Of a DNA stretch of 64,000 nt, positions 20,167-35,565 are shown one piece after another. The DNA is from Prunus persica. Its lineage: Eukaryota > Streptophyta > Magnoliopsida > Rosales > Rosaceae. Positions within the stretch are counted from its first letter, which is position 1. Each line of letters opens with the position of its first letter. The DNA lies in assembly GCF_000346465.2 (NCBI RefSeq), contig NC_034015.1:22010462-22074461 (forward strand), given 5' to 3'. The position numbers were made by a program, and so were the translations under genes. The notes under the pieces were generated by a model. The model made no database searches, was not told where the DNA came from, and saw nothing but the letters and a program-made list of their open reading frames with translations.

Positions 20167-23116
20167 ATGATGCCCAGATGCTCTGTTCAATCGAATGATG
20201 TTCAGCTCTTCCAGAGCTTAACTGGGCTTCAACAGCTTGCAGAAACCCACCGTTTCAAGGTTTGCACTTCGCATTACCACCCAATTTCGCTTTCTTAGGA
20301 ACATTTATTTAATTAAGAGAAGAAAATAAAAAGACAAGAATTTTCACTAGAAAGAGAAACAAGCTGGGTCGTTAGTCCAATCTCTCTGTCTTCATTTACT
20401 CTGATTATTCATTTTTCTTTACAAATTCAGATTTTCACAGAAAACGAGTCTGAAAACCTTTTGTCCTAGCTTGATCCAAGTCTTATACATAATTAAGCTG
20501 CCTGACTTGATGTAGTTTCAAGATGATTGCTTTATGAACTCGAACTGACTTCATAAGCTTTCTAAATCTTCAAATTACACATATTCATATGTCTGGTGAT
20601 GTTTGTGGTGCAGGCCTGGTTCTTAGATCAGTTTGGAGTCCTCCATGACGGGAAGCAGCCTTATCCTGGTGCAATCACAACATGTATGTTTTCATCTGTT
20701 AGTTTTGGCATTTGGGTAAGCTTTTGTTTTAGTCGATACCCCATAAGTCTTTCTATTTTCAATTAGCAATGCGGCGGTGCTTATTTCTATAACCTTGTTC
20801 TTGTTTAACAGTAAAAAACCTAGCAAGTACTGGTGCAAAAATGGTAATTATAAGTAATTCCTCAAGACGCTCGTCTACAACCATGGAGAAATTGAGAAGC
20901 CTTGGGTTTGATCCTTCTCTATTTGTCGGAGCCATCACGAGTGGAGAATTAACACATCAGAACTTGCAAAGGTTGGGCACCATGTATTCTTTGAAAAATG
21001 TTAAAATCATCTGAGGTTAGATTATGCATTCGGTTTTCTTCCTCCGATGATGGACAGGCCAGACTAGTTTACAGTATGCCTTTGATGTAATATTATCAAC
21101 TTAATATCTGCCAGTTTCTCTGCTTAAAACTGTTTGACTAGCATGTAGGTATTCCAAAAATATGGTAACAATAGTGCTGATTTGCATTGATATCACCATG
21201 AACTGTTTCATTTCTGAAGTTTAAGCTCAGTATCATCCAGAAAGTGAACCTTTTTTTTTTCCTTCCAAATTTCCTATATGCGAAAGAGTCCAACTTTTAG
21301 GATTAGAAGTTTATGAAACTGATGTTTCTAAAATTGTTTCTAAATTTGTACTGCCTCTACTTTATATGTTAAATTGTGGAGCCATGGTTATGCAGATTTT
21401 CATGATAAAAATATTAGTTCGAACATTTTGTTTAAAATGTTATTTTGCATAACTGTTAGTCTCTCATCATTTACTTATTTCTATGCCCCCTCTATCTGCT
21501 TTTCGGTTTATTCATTTTTTTTTGTATTCAATCTTTCTGTCCAGCCTTTCTCTTTTATAGCAATATGCTCTACATGCCTCTATTGAACAGAGAAGTGGAA
21601 TGCTATGTGTTCCAAGAACACTTTTTTAAAAATCTTATTATTGATGTATCTACTAGGATTCTTGTAACTTCTACTGTATGTTGTTATGAAAAAGGAGAGA
21701 TGATGCTTGGTTTGCAGCACTGGGAAAATCTTGCATTCATATGACTTGGAGTGCTCGTGGTGCCATATCTCTTGAGGTACAGCCATTGTTAACTTTAGAG
21801 ACCCTTTTTCTCCATGCCTCCAATTAATCCCACTATCTTGAAGGAGTATCTGGGGACTCTCTTTCTCCCCTGCCTCCTCCCCTAGCTCATTAAGATACTA
21901 TTTGAATGTTGAAGCGTAGTGACTTTACTTTTCAGAAAGGCAGGGGAAGATCATCATTAAGGTCATTGGTTTTAAGAAAGAAATCCTTTACAGGCAAATA
22001 TGATTTGTAGAAGATTCAAGCTTGAAATAATTTTTTCCTTTTACTTATTTTCTTATGTTATTTGTGTAAGTTTTAACTGTAAAACTGGCTTTATCAATCC
22101 CTTGTAGGGCCTGGGATTGCAAGTTGTGGAGAATGTTCAGGATGCTGAATTTATTTTGGTCCATGGTACCGAGGCCTTAGGGCTTCCTTCTGGTGATGCG
22201 CTTCCCATGAAACTTGAGGAACTGGAAAGTATATTGGAACAATGTGCTGCTAAACACATCCCTATGGTGGTAGCCAATCCAGATTTTGTGACTGTTGAGG
22301 CTAGAGCCTTGCGTGTAATGCCTGGTAAAACTTCTATTTTTGCTAAACACAACACCCATATATATGGATATTTTCACGATATTTAGAATTGCATATATGA
22401 CTTACTAGGCTGGTCTTATATTACCCTAAAGGCAAAAGCAACATCGTGTGAAACTTAATCAATTAACTTTGAACTCAGATAAAATGATTTTATTACTGTT
22501 GTGTTACACATGATGTTAATTCTAATATTGTTTGCTTACATGTGCCTCATGTAAATAAATTTCCTATTAGGGACTCTGGCTGCCAGGTATGAAAAGCTGG
22601 GGGGTGAAGTGAAATGGATGGGCAAGCCTGATAAGGTGATCTAATGACATTGCTCTCTGGTTACCGTTGTCAACATCATTATATGAATAACTTTACCCTT
22701 AATATATATTGCTTTACAAACTAGACTCACATTATTTTTGCATTTTTGCTTATCAGTGCTATGCAAGTAAGATGCATTGAGTTATTTAATGGTTTTAATA
22801 TGTTACAGAGTTAGCAAAGTTTTAGATTGACCAGTTTACACCTTTGTGGCATTTTACGCAGGTCATCTACAAATCAGCAATGGCGTTAGCTGGTGTAGAC
22901 CCTGTTGATTCTATAGCAGTGGGTGATTCTCTTCACCATGACATTAAGGGTGCAAATGCAGCTATAATCCAATCAGTTTTTATCACAGCTGGGATCCATG
23001 CAACTGAACTTGGACTCAGTAGTTTTGGAGACATTGCGGATATATCTTCTGTGCAAGCTCTTGCTTCCAAATACGATGCTTACCCATCATACGTGTTACC
23101 TGCGTTTACATGGTAG
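20167..23116 (+). CDS. HAD-superfamily subfamily IIA hydrolase
   Basis: Seven exons: 20167-20259, 20614-20683, 20812-20971, 21695-21776, 22108-22324, 22571-22635, 22862-23116. All introns are GT-AG and phases agree, giving 313 residues. Motif I is WFLDQFGVLHDG (near residue 33), motif II is MVIISNSSRRS, and motif IV is SIAVGDSLHHDIKGAN near the C terminus. The Asp-X-X-Gly-Val form of motif I, the small cap insert between motifs II and III, and the length fit the HAD-IIA group related to nucleotide or sugar phosphatases. The substrate cannot be read from sequence. No transit peptide is evident. Start choice: first ATG after a purine-rich 5' leader, in frame with motif I (a second ATG follows immediately). 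A Helitron sits just upstream. Confidence 0.85.
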
Positions 23117-23586
23117 AATAGAATAACGTTGTAAAGATTTGCTTTCTTCCAACAACTGCAGGGAAGATGACTAGTTATTATTTGGAATTGGAGCAAACTT
23201 ATATTTTAGCTACCATTGTTTGAGACCTTATACCATTGGAGTTTGTAATCTGGCTTTAACGAATGAATGAAGATCAATTCGGAGTTTACCCTCTTAAACC
23301 GATTCTGAAAGTATTCAGCAGTTCCATCTAGCTTTATGTTTCAAGAGATTTTCCAAATGCAATGAACCAAACATGAATCTTTCGATTCATTTGGATATCT
23401 CATGCTCAGTATGGATCATCTTTCAATTGATTTTCAGGTTATAATTTCCAAAGGAAAAAGGAAATAATATTTTTTTAATTATTGAGGTTAACTTGTGGTT
23501 TGGTGGTAGTAACAATAAGAACAAACACATAATATAGTGGAAGTGTTAGTTGTATATGTTGATGCATTGTAAGGTTACCAAGATTT
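23117..23586. other. 3' flank of the HAD gene
   Basis: AT-rich. It contains the HAD gene 3' UTR and nothing else recognisable before the plastid-derived block begins. Confidence 0.5.
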
Positions 23587-24609
23587 GATCTCATATAGGC
23601 CTTTATGGCCCTGGCCGTAAATGGGCCTTTATGAGCCTCTAAAATATCTTTTATACCATGACCAATGCCCTAGTTGGTTCTATGCATGTGATTCGCTATC
23701 AGGAAAAGAATTGCAATAGCTAAAATGATGGTGTGTAATATCGGTCAGCCACAGACCTCCAGTTACTGGATCTAATCCTCCATGAAAGGTAAGAAATTCC
23801 GCATATTTTGACCAATTCAAGGTGAAAAATGGGGTTGCTCCCTCAGCAAAACTGGGATAAAGTTGAGCCAAAACATCCCGATTCAAGATAAATTCATGAG
23901 GAAGTAGAATCTCTTTAGGATCTACTCCAGTGTTTAGAAATTGGTTAATTGGTAAAGATACGTGTACTTGATGTCTCGCCCAAGAAAGAGAACCAAGGCC
24001 TAGTAGCCCTGGTAAATGGTGATTCAACATAGATTCTACATCTTGGAACCAAGCCAACTTCGGAGCAGCTTTGTGATAATGGAACCAACCTGCAAAAAGC
24101 ATTAAGGTAGCAAAGACCAATGCACCAATTGCAGTACAATAGAGTTGTAATTCACTAGTTATTCCAGATGCTCGCCAAATCTGAAAAAACCCAAAGGTTA
24201 TTTGTATTCCTCGGAAACCCCCGTCGACATCACCATTCAATATTTCTTGACCCACAATTGGCCAAACCACCTGGGCACGAGGTCCAATGTGAGTAAGATC
24301 ACTTAGCCATGCTTCATAATTGGAAAAAGGAGCACCATGGAAATACATACCACTCAGCCAAAGAAAGATGATGGAGAGTTGACCAAAATGGACACTAAAT
24401 ACTTTGCAAGAGATCTCCTCCAAATCACTGGTATGACTATCAAAATCGTGAGCATTAGCGTGTAAGTTCTAGATCCAAGTGATAGTATCAGGTCCCTTAG
24501 CTATTGTTCTTGAAAAATGACCCGGTCTGGCCCATTCCTCGAAAGAAGTTTTTACGGGATCCCTATCTACCAAAATTTTAACTTCTGGTTCCGGCAAACG
24601 AATAATCAT
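23587..24609 (-). pseudogene. psaA: psaA fragment (photosystem I P700 apoprotein A1), nuclear copy
   Basis: The start [17 protein letters not shown] at 24609 is followed by [19 protein letters not shown]. The chain is cut by a TAG at about 24469-24471 where plastid genes have a Trp codon. A long frame (24423-23680) then follows with [20 protein letters not shown], a frame shift near 23700, and recognisable sequence ([14 protein letters not shown] in the shifted frame) to about 23587. Several replacements fit C-to-T or G-to-A change (for example Trp to stop, Arg to Cys, Pro to Leu, Gly to Arg). Non-functional. Confidence 0.9.
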
Positions 24610-25304
24610 TGAGTCCTCCTCTTTCCGGACAATACATACAAAGAGACCCGCCAATAAATAGTTAAGTAATTAGTGAACCTATGAGAGATGTTTAGACTTA
24701 GTTTTTTTCTCTTCCATCTCCCATCTATCTAATTTCTTTTGTTATTCACTAGAGCAATTATGATCTGGAAGTTGATCCGGGGCAAGTGTTCAGATCTATT
24801 ATGACATAGCCGTGAGGCGCTTAACGGACCCTTTTAATCTTATGAAACCCTTTTATGGGCTTTGAATTGAAGCAAAAATAATTTTTTTGTGCAACCAAGC
24901 GTATTCATATCTCAATTATAAGTTTCTAAACAGAACCACTTTATACTTTATGTCTTACATAGAACATATTACGCTATTCCGTACTCTATTCCAAATTTCG
25001 GAAGAAGTCATTACTAAGAGACATCTCACTATTTAGCCATTCGAAGGTCTCTTGTATTAGTTTTAATAGCAGACAAAATGTATTCTCTATATATCATTTA
25101 TTCCTACGAAATACCAGATGAAATAAAATGATCTTAGAAGGGATATAATAAAATTCTTTGATTGGTTCTTGCCAAAGAAATGCTCCATTTTAGTTATTTG
25201 ATCAATAGGGACAACAAATAATTAATTATAACAAATATATAAAATATATATAACGAAATATCTAAATTATAAATTAAATAAGAATAATAATAATAATAGT
25301 CTTC

Positions 25305-25370
25305 TTATTCGAAAGGCCTTGTAATCTTCAACCAATTCTGTGCTTCAATATAATTAGCAGGAGTAAGCAA
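25305..25370 (-). pseudogene. ycf3: ycf3 C-terminal fragment, nuclear copy
   Basis: The minus strand reads LTPANYIEAQNWLKITRPFE then TAA at 25305-25307, the end of the photosystem I assembly protein Ycf3. Similarity fades upstream near 25366-25385, where the plastid insertion ends. Confidence 0.75.
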
Positions 25371-27400
25371 ATTTGTTTGTAAATAAGGAAAGGACTTGTT
25401 CATTGGATAATCTTGTCTGTCTAGATATTTATACAAGAACTGATAACTAATTTGTAAGAGAAGACAATCTTTAGTAGCTGAGCTGAGCTAGGCTAGGTTA
25501 GGCTCCCTCCCCCTACATCGATCTCTTATTACAACAAAACACAACAGAACAGAACAGATAAAGGGAATCAGGATAGTGGTGGTGGCTAGTGGTTTGGGGT
25601 GGTGATAGGATAGGATAGGAATCGGGATAGAAAGACATGTTTGATAAATCTTCTTGTTTGTTTGTTTGATTGATCGATATTCAACAAAATTTACAAACGC
25701 ACGCAATAACACGAGCATTGTGTTTTTCGGGTATTCATTGAGCATGGCTTCCTTCAACTTGCCGGCATCTTTCAAAACAGTCTGTGACTCTGTGTCTGTC
25801 TTAGTGGCGCCGCAAAAGCCATTAAACATCATAGCTGGACATGCACGAGGGTACCTGGGTTCTTGTATAACAAGTTAACAACAACATATCATTAGATATT
25901 ATATTATTTTCAACATCATCATCAGTTTCCGAATAATCAATCATCTTTAGTAAGTATAACGAAGTAGTCGTCGAATTTCCTTGTATTTTCAGTACCAAGC
26001 AAGGAAAACCTAACCAAAACCAACCCAGCAGAAGCAGACTATGAATATTCCAGGAGGAAGAGGAAGAGGAAGAGGAAGAGGAAGACGGTGAATATAAACC
26101 AAGAAATCCCGCCACTAGCGCTAAACCCTATAATCCAAATGCAAAAAACTTGTTGAATTGGGATGATGAATAAGTTGTTGGTGCTTGCTTGCTTGCTTCA
26201 TCGATTGATGATTTGGTTTTTCTTGTATTGTAATCCTTACTTTCTTTGGGTTTGATTTCAGGACTTTTTTTCTTCATTAATTATTGGTAATTGGGCTTAG
26301 GGTGGGTTGATATAGGGATGTGGTGTGGCGCCGAAAAACCAAACTCAGACAGACAGTTTGTAAAACGAAAAGGAAATGGTGGCACCAAAGCAAGGCACGT
26401 CAGGCCTATCTATCAAGATTCAAGAATGAATACAAGCAAGTAGGCCCCCCTAATTGGCAATTGCTGAAAGACCAAAACGAAATGAGGCACAAGCGCCAGC
26501 GACAAGGCCAAAGAAAGAAAGAAAGAAAGAAAGAGAACTAACTGCCAGCCACAACTGATGAGTTCAAGTTGCGAATGCTTTTCATTTCTCAAGGATGAGG
26601 TAAATTTATTGATCAAAAGAAGGACAGTCTGACCCCTAAACATAGAATCTTCTAAGAGAGCAGTGTCCTGAATAAAATCAGGGGCACTTCAAATCATACT
26701 GAATTCATAGATATGAACACACCTTCTTCTTTTTTCTTTTCCTTTTTCAGAAAGAAGAAAAAGTATGTTTTTAAATAATTTATTAATCTTCGAGGTCAAG
26801 GACGTTATTTTTCTTCATATGTACATATAAAATGCAAATTATGTTTCTAGTTACAAGTTAACAAATGTATGTACGATAAGCAAGCACATCGAATTCCAAT
26901 TATTGTCCTTCATATTTACATATAAAATGCACTAAGACGGTAATTATCCTAGTTAGGCGAAAACATCGAAATCAAATTTATAAATTCATAAATTCACAAA
27001 AGAAAAAAAAAGAAAGAAGAAAAGAAAAGGGAGTGGCGTAGACATGCTAATTTTGTTGCAGAAATTGAATAAAATGGAAAATAGAAGTGTCGTTAGATCT
27101 GTTTGACAAATTGACACTGACCAAAATGGCACAAAATAAATAAACAGAAACACAACACAACCTGAAACTAAATATATAAGAAGTTCACCAATAAAAACCC
27201 ATTATTAATCAATTCCACAGGTCAAGTTCCATAACTAGAATCAATTTTATTATACTCTCTCCTCTATAATCATCAACCATACAAACAAACAAACACTTTC
27301 TTTCTTTCTTAGCTTATTAGGGCTGAGCCTGAGAGCTTCTCACTGCCATTACTACAAAATCAACAAACAAACAATCGATATCGTATCGATCAAACCGAAA
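25371..27400. other. Intergenic DNA with a doubtful minus-strand transcript region
   Basis: Two overlapping minus-strand frames lie at 25488-25832 (MMFNGFCGATKTDTESQTVL...) and 25822-26115. The second has no ATG, opening with GTG, and its serine run comes from an (AGGAAG)n microsatellite at about 26050-26092. I recognise neither and cannot build a gene. An (AAAG)n run is at about 26510-26532. The last 200 bp form the 5' leader of the MAP kinase gene. Confidence 0.4.
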
Positions 27401-30541
<3,141 letters not shown>

Positions 30542-31726
30542 GAGGAATCATGCAATGCAATTGTGGGTTTTCATCTATGTTCCGTTTGTTTGGTCATCAT
30601 CGGATTGATTTTTCATGTAAATATGTTCCATCCAGAAGTGGAAAGGTTCTAGATTGGAATTATTTGATTAACTGGGAACAACGGTAATATGTTTGTATCC
30701 GCCAGTTTGCCTTCTATTGATCCATCTAATTGTTGAATTGGGCATACTGCTGATGAATTAATATTTTATTTTCTTCAACACGTTTGCTTCCTAAAACTTG
30801 AGAAGTAATAAAGATCTATCTCTATCCTTGCTTCATTTATCCTTACCTTGTTAATCATTTTCATGGCGCTCAGGTTTTATCTTTCCAGTGTAAATCTCTC
30901 ATGGCAAAGGAATCCCTTCAATCAAGATTGCATATCAGTCTGCGCAGGGCAAACCTGGGTCCCAATGAACTGAAATAAACCAGAAACTGACATCTCTGTC
31001 CCAATGACATCATAGGTGGAATATTAATGAAATAGAATCATTTCGAGGTTCTTTGTGAAGTGGAGCAAGCCACTATGAAGAAGTTGTAGGGCTCACAAAA
31101 TACTCTGGTTAGGATCGCGTCGTGGAGGGTAACTGGCTAACCATTTCTACTCGCTTAAAAATTCCCAATTGGTGCCACCGAGGTATAGTCCAGTGAAAAA
31201 AAGGCATTTGCTTGCAGACCAACGGTATTAGGTTCAAACCCCATGACATAGTGTGTGTTTGTGAGCTAAACACCCTAAACCTAAAATTAAAAAATCCCCA
31301 ATTGGTAATTATTATCCTTCCGAATAATGTAAATAGTTTTTCACTGTGTTTCTAAACATCTACTTGAGGAAAACCAAAACGGGCAGCGAGCCACGTTATG
31401 AAATTGCAATGGCAGCATCAAATTGTTGCAGAACCTCCCTTTTGGAAAACCCTGGGAGAGTTAAAATGACTCCATTTTTTCTCACATAAGGCTTTATAAT
31501 CCTGTTACTTCAAATTCTTTTCATACAACTGATTATACTGAATGAAATGAATAAACCAAACTACTCTACCATAGGAAGCAACCTCATCAATGATAAGGCA
31601 ACTAAATATATCGTGTAGGGAAACAACTGGATTCTTATAAGGAAGAAGAAAACAATAAAGAACAAACTCATCTCAAACTAATCTCCTATTGTAGGAAGAT
31701 ACACGACAATAGCTAATGTAATGTTG
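30542..31726. other. Intergenic DNA between MPK6 and the FAM133-like gene, with a SINE
   Basis: The first 250 bp are the MPK6 3' UTR. The region holds a tRNA-derived SINE (31174-31296), annotated separately. No further coding signal was seen. The two flanking genes converge here. Confidence 0.55.
31174..31296 (+). mobile_element. tRNA-derived SINE, about 123 bp
   Basis: The unit begins GCCACCGAGGTATAGTCCAGTG (A-box-like TAGTCCAGTG). It has a B-box GGTTCAAACCC at about 31231-31241 and ends in an A-rich tail. It is bounded by a 10-bp direct repeat CCCAATTGGT at 31164-31173 and 31297-31306. Pol III boxes, short length and a target duplication together support a SINE. Confidence 0.75.
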
Positions 31727-34504
31727 TTAGCTCTTCACGCTCCCAAAGAATCTTGAAAGTGGCACAGGACCATCAGCCTCGTCATCATCACTGCTGGAGT
31801 GTTTGGTCCTTGACCTGTGCTTCTTTTCCTTCCTTGTTCTCTTAGACCTGGACTTGGATCTTTTCGAATCTCTCTCTTCTTCTTCACTACTGTAAGAATC
31901 TGAGGATGAACTCGAGGAGCTAGACTCTGAAGATCTCCTTCTTGAATGCTACAAAGCACAAAGTGAAATGAGGAAACTTCAGATTTTAACTCTCTTGATT
32001 GAGGTATTCAAACTACCATTCACACTTGCACTTTGTTCTCTCACACTTTAAAATCAAAAGATTTTATAACTTTTTAAAGAAAAAAGAGTGCATGAAGCTT
32101 ATAACATTGCCCTCAATAATGGAAGTACTACCCAAAATTGATCAGCATGACAGGTCACTTTTAATGAACTACAAATGAAGTACATATACTTTAGCACATT
32201 TCAAATAATGGAAGTGCATATGCTTCACTTAAAACTCATATTCTTAACGGCATATAAGTTCACAAACTTAAGAAACTTCAGATCTGGTTGCCTCTATGTA
32301 GTAAGAGCAGTATGGAAAATTTTGACAAAGGGTGTGGCCTTATCTTTACTGGATGTACATATATCTTCATTAGTTAGTATCATAATTTGACAATTCATGC
32401 AAGCATTTTTACCTCTGATGCACATGTGTTCAATATGGGCAAACAATTAAAACACACGCACACTGAACAACAACAACAACAACAACAGATTGCAGGCAAA
32501 AGGTACCTTTCTCTTTCTGCTGCTGCGTTTCTTTAAATCCTTATCCTTCCTATCTGCAAGGACATGGATTCACCTTCAGAAAAGAGGCTAGTAAAAACAA
32601 GGTAGAGGTTAGTATTTATATTTCCATGTCCACGACACCAACCTTTTTTGCGATCAGACTTACTACTGGAGTGGTTTCTTCCATTGGCAAGCTTGCGAGC
32701 CCGTTCGGCATCCAGTTGAGCTCTGTATTCTCTCATCATTCTATCAGTGTCTTTTTCCAGTTCTCCCTTTCTAATTTCGTCTTCCTAGTACAGCAATACA
32801 TTAAGATTAACTGAAAATTTGGATGTAGTGCAGATGGCTAGAAATGCATATACCTTAAAAAAGATGCTAAGGGAGCAAGTAGATAAGAAAACTAGATAAA
32901 TGGGTTAATGTAAAAATAAAAATAAAACAATTCTGAAAATACTTCAAATTCTTCTCCTTTAAAAAAAAAATTTCTACAACACACCATATTCAAAGGGTTT
33001 TTCTTCTTTCAACAGGTACAAATTCTGTATATAAACTATACAGGAAGGTTCTTTCTCAAAAAATAAAGGAAGGTAAGACATCCGCAGAAATATATAGAGA
33101 CAAATGCAACACAGAAAAAAAAAAAAATACCTTTTGCTTCTTTTTATACTCCTCCCAGGTAATTGTATGAGAAGTTTTGAGGCTAGCCAAACGAGCAGCA
33201 TGCCACTCTGGTGAATGAAATGAACCATCCACCTGCGACAGTCCTCATCAGTGAAAGTACAGGAAAATAAAACATCCAGGATGCATGTATTTTATTGAAT
33301 CATCAAGTCAATTCTCTAAAAGAAAGACGAAACATACGTAAATCTCACCATATGTAGAAAACTACAGAGTCTATTATGATTAAAATCCATATCGGAGTAA
33401 TGAAGTTCTCCACCAAATATTAAATTGGCTAAGAAACTACTGAGTTTAATTATTTTGTAACTCATTATATTTTTCAAGTAACAATGTGCAAATCACATGC
33501 TTGTCAAACAACGCCAATGTCCACACTTTTATTTGACAATTGTTTGACCCCAAATGTGAGATTGGATTTTAGAGCATGCTCAAGTGGTAAGGTTACGGTA
33601 GGATTGTCTTAGGTTGAAAACTTGCCAAGAAGAAAAAAAGATTCAACAATTATCTTACAAGTTAAAATGGTACCCTACTTCAAATTAACATAGATTTCTT
33701 TTGGCATATATATATACCCATAGAAGAAAATGGATACATGGGTGATGTGGAAAGTTGGGAATGAGCAACATGCCCTGTCTGACAACAACTCATATGGGTG
33801 GCATGGCATCTACTTGGGAAATTTAGTTTCTTAAGATAGATTAATCACTATCATGATTCTGATAGAGTTATCCCGCAAAATTTCAGACAGGTGATTTGAT
33901 TTGATTGGTCAGACTACTCCCATCCCATCAATTGTGAATAATCATAATCACTGAAACAAACCAACAAAATCCTACTTAGGATGCTATGCACACCCTCTAC
34001 CTCTAAAAGAGCTTGATTTTTATCTATCAACATAGTCAACAGTGCTGTTCAACACTGGACATATTTATGCGAACAAATTGTATTGAAGAATTCATTCACT
34101 TGAAATCGGACATAAAGAATTCATTTTAAGGAACAACATCCAATCCAATCCTAGAGAATTAGATCCTATAACCAGAAATTGAGTAAACAGTCAACAATTA
34201 CAATATACCCATTACGAACCAAGATTCCAATCTTACAACTTACAAAGTTTCCTTGAAATCTACCCTAGCCACCAGAACCACAAATTGAATTGCATAGTAC
34301 GCAATTAATTGAGAAGAAGAAACGCGAGCAATTAAGATAAATTGAAATGAAAATAAATAAAAGAAAGAAGAAAGGGTAGAATTGAAATTGGATAGGGTAG
34401 TATGGAAGGGTACAAACCATGCCGTCTTCGACCTCATCAGGGCCAGCAGAGCTGGAGCCGAGCCTGGCTCTCTGCATAGCCTTGTAAGCTTGATTTTTGC
34501 CCAT
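31727..34504 (-). CDS. FAM133-like, serine/arginine-rich nuclear protein
   Basis: Five exons on the minus strand: 34504-34418, 33232-33131, 32784-32643, 32553-32507, 31948-31727. All are GT-AG and in phase, giving 199 residues. The N terminus (MGKNQAYKAMQRARLGSSSA) and the WHAARLASLKTSHTITWEEY segment are the conserved part. A charged helix (RMMREYRAQLDAERARK) follows, then a Lys/Arg/Ser-rich tail with several RS and SSSS runs, ending PLSRFFGSVKS. Composition and family predict a nuclear, splicing-related protein, but no activity is established. A shadow frame on the same strand beginning at 34533 is not the gene; the 34504 ATG is in frame with the conserved block. Confidence 0.8.
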
Positions 34505-35092
34505 TTTGAAAGAGACCTAAAAAGAGAAATCAATGGAGAAAGGCCAAGAGAATCGAAGAAAACCCAGAAGGGGAACGAAGGAGAAGATATGAGTAGCTAG
34601 AGTATTAACGGTCGAAAAGCCATGCAGTGATAGAGAGAATTTAGGAAGAGAAACAAGTAGAGGTTGGGTTGGGCAAAGGTTTTTCAAAGACGAGGCGAGG
34701 GTCGCATGAATGTGATGTGATACGAGAAAGAAAGAAGAGGTGAGGGTGTGAGGCGAGGCAAAGCCAACAACAACAATGTTGGGTGAGGCCTTGAGAGCTT
34801 TACATGACGTGTTGGATCTTGATTCGTCTGACCCGAAATTAATAATACACACCAATCTACCACCACCCTTTAATCTGAACCGTTCATTTTATTTCCGTGA
34901 GTTTTCTCTTCAAAATCAAAAGTTATATTAAAAGAGTATATCAACTAAATTAAATTCATTATAAGATGAGATTGGAGCTTAAGAATTAGACTAAAAACTA
35001 GTTAGTCTCGTCAAATTTGTTTTTAATCATTAAAATATCTTTTTTTAGTGTATGATTAAAATCAAAGATACCGTGTTTGTATTTATTTATTA
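34505..35092. other. Upstream region of the FAM133-like gene
   Basis: The 5' leader and promoter of the minus-strand gene occupy 34505-34900. No other gene was seen. Confidence 0.45.
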
Positions 35093-35562
35093 GAGCATTT
35101 CCACTCATTTGTCATGGTAGAAGGTAATGGAAGGTAAAGACTATTACTATTCACATAAATATTACATGTCCTAACAAATTTTTTTTATTAGTTTTCCACC
35201 CATTGTCATAGCAACCAAAGGGCAACCACTATTCACGTGAGATATGAAGAAAGGAATTTGTATACAGTTTTTGATATGGGAAGTGAAGAATATGGCTAGA
35301 TATTTATTATTTTTTAAAAAAATTGAAAATTTTGTTTTTTTACTTTTTTTATAATTTTTTGTTATTTAAATTGGTTGATGACATTACAATGACACTAGCA
35401 TTAGGTCAATTTATGCAGGCAGCAGTCCAAGCAAGTTTTGTCTTTGGACTTGCCCAAGTTGGTAAAGTCCAGCTCTTATCCTGACAAGACTTGAAAGTTG
35501 AAAACACATTTGGGGACCTAGGGGAGCTCTTGCCCGAGTTGGGGCCTCCAGTGGAAATGCTC
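35093..35562. mobile_element. PIF/Harbinger-type (Tourist-like) MITE, 470 bp
   Basis: Terminal inverted repeats GAGCATTTCCACT (35093) and AGTGGAAATGCTC (ending 35562) are flanked by the 3-bp target duplication TTA (35090-35092 and 35563-35565). There is no coding capacity. The internal sequence (PyrAyC-type CACTATTCAC, CTTGCCC) is shared in part with a degenerate copy at about 55503-55878. Confidence 0.75.
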
Positions 35563-35565
35563 TTA

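Larger units (their letters stand above)
23587..25370 (-). other. Nuclear insertion of plastid DNA (psaA, spacer, end of ycf3)
   Basis: About 1.8 kb is colinear with the chloroplast order ycf3-psaA read on the minus strand. The psaA part begins with ATG at 24609 and runs to about 23587, roughly the first 45% of the gene. The psaA-ycf3 spacer follows at 24610-25304, and the ycf3 C terminus (NYIEAQNWLKIT, stop at 25305-25307) extends to about 25370. The right border is approximate. The block keeps plastid base composition but has many substitutions. Confidence 0.88.

Noticed and set aside
22137..22377. Minus-strand ORFs within HAD exon 5
   Set aside because: Shadow frames opposite a well-supported exon.
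26320..26541. Lys/Arg-rich ORF on the plus strand
   Set aside because: Composition comes from an AAAG microsatellite; no conserved segment.
33570..33625. Second SINE-like box pair (AGTGGTAAGG ... GGTTGAAAAC)
   Set aside because: The B-box match is poor and I found no target duplication.
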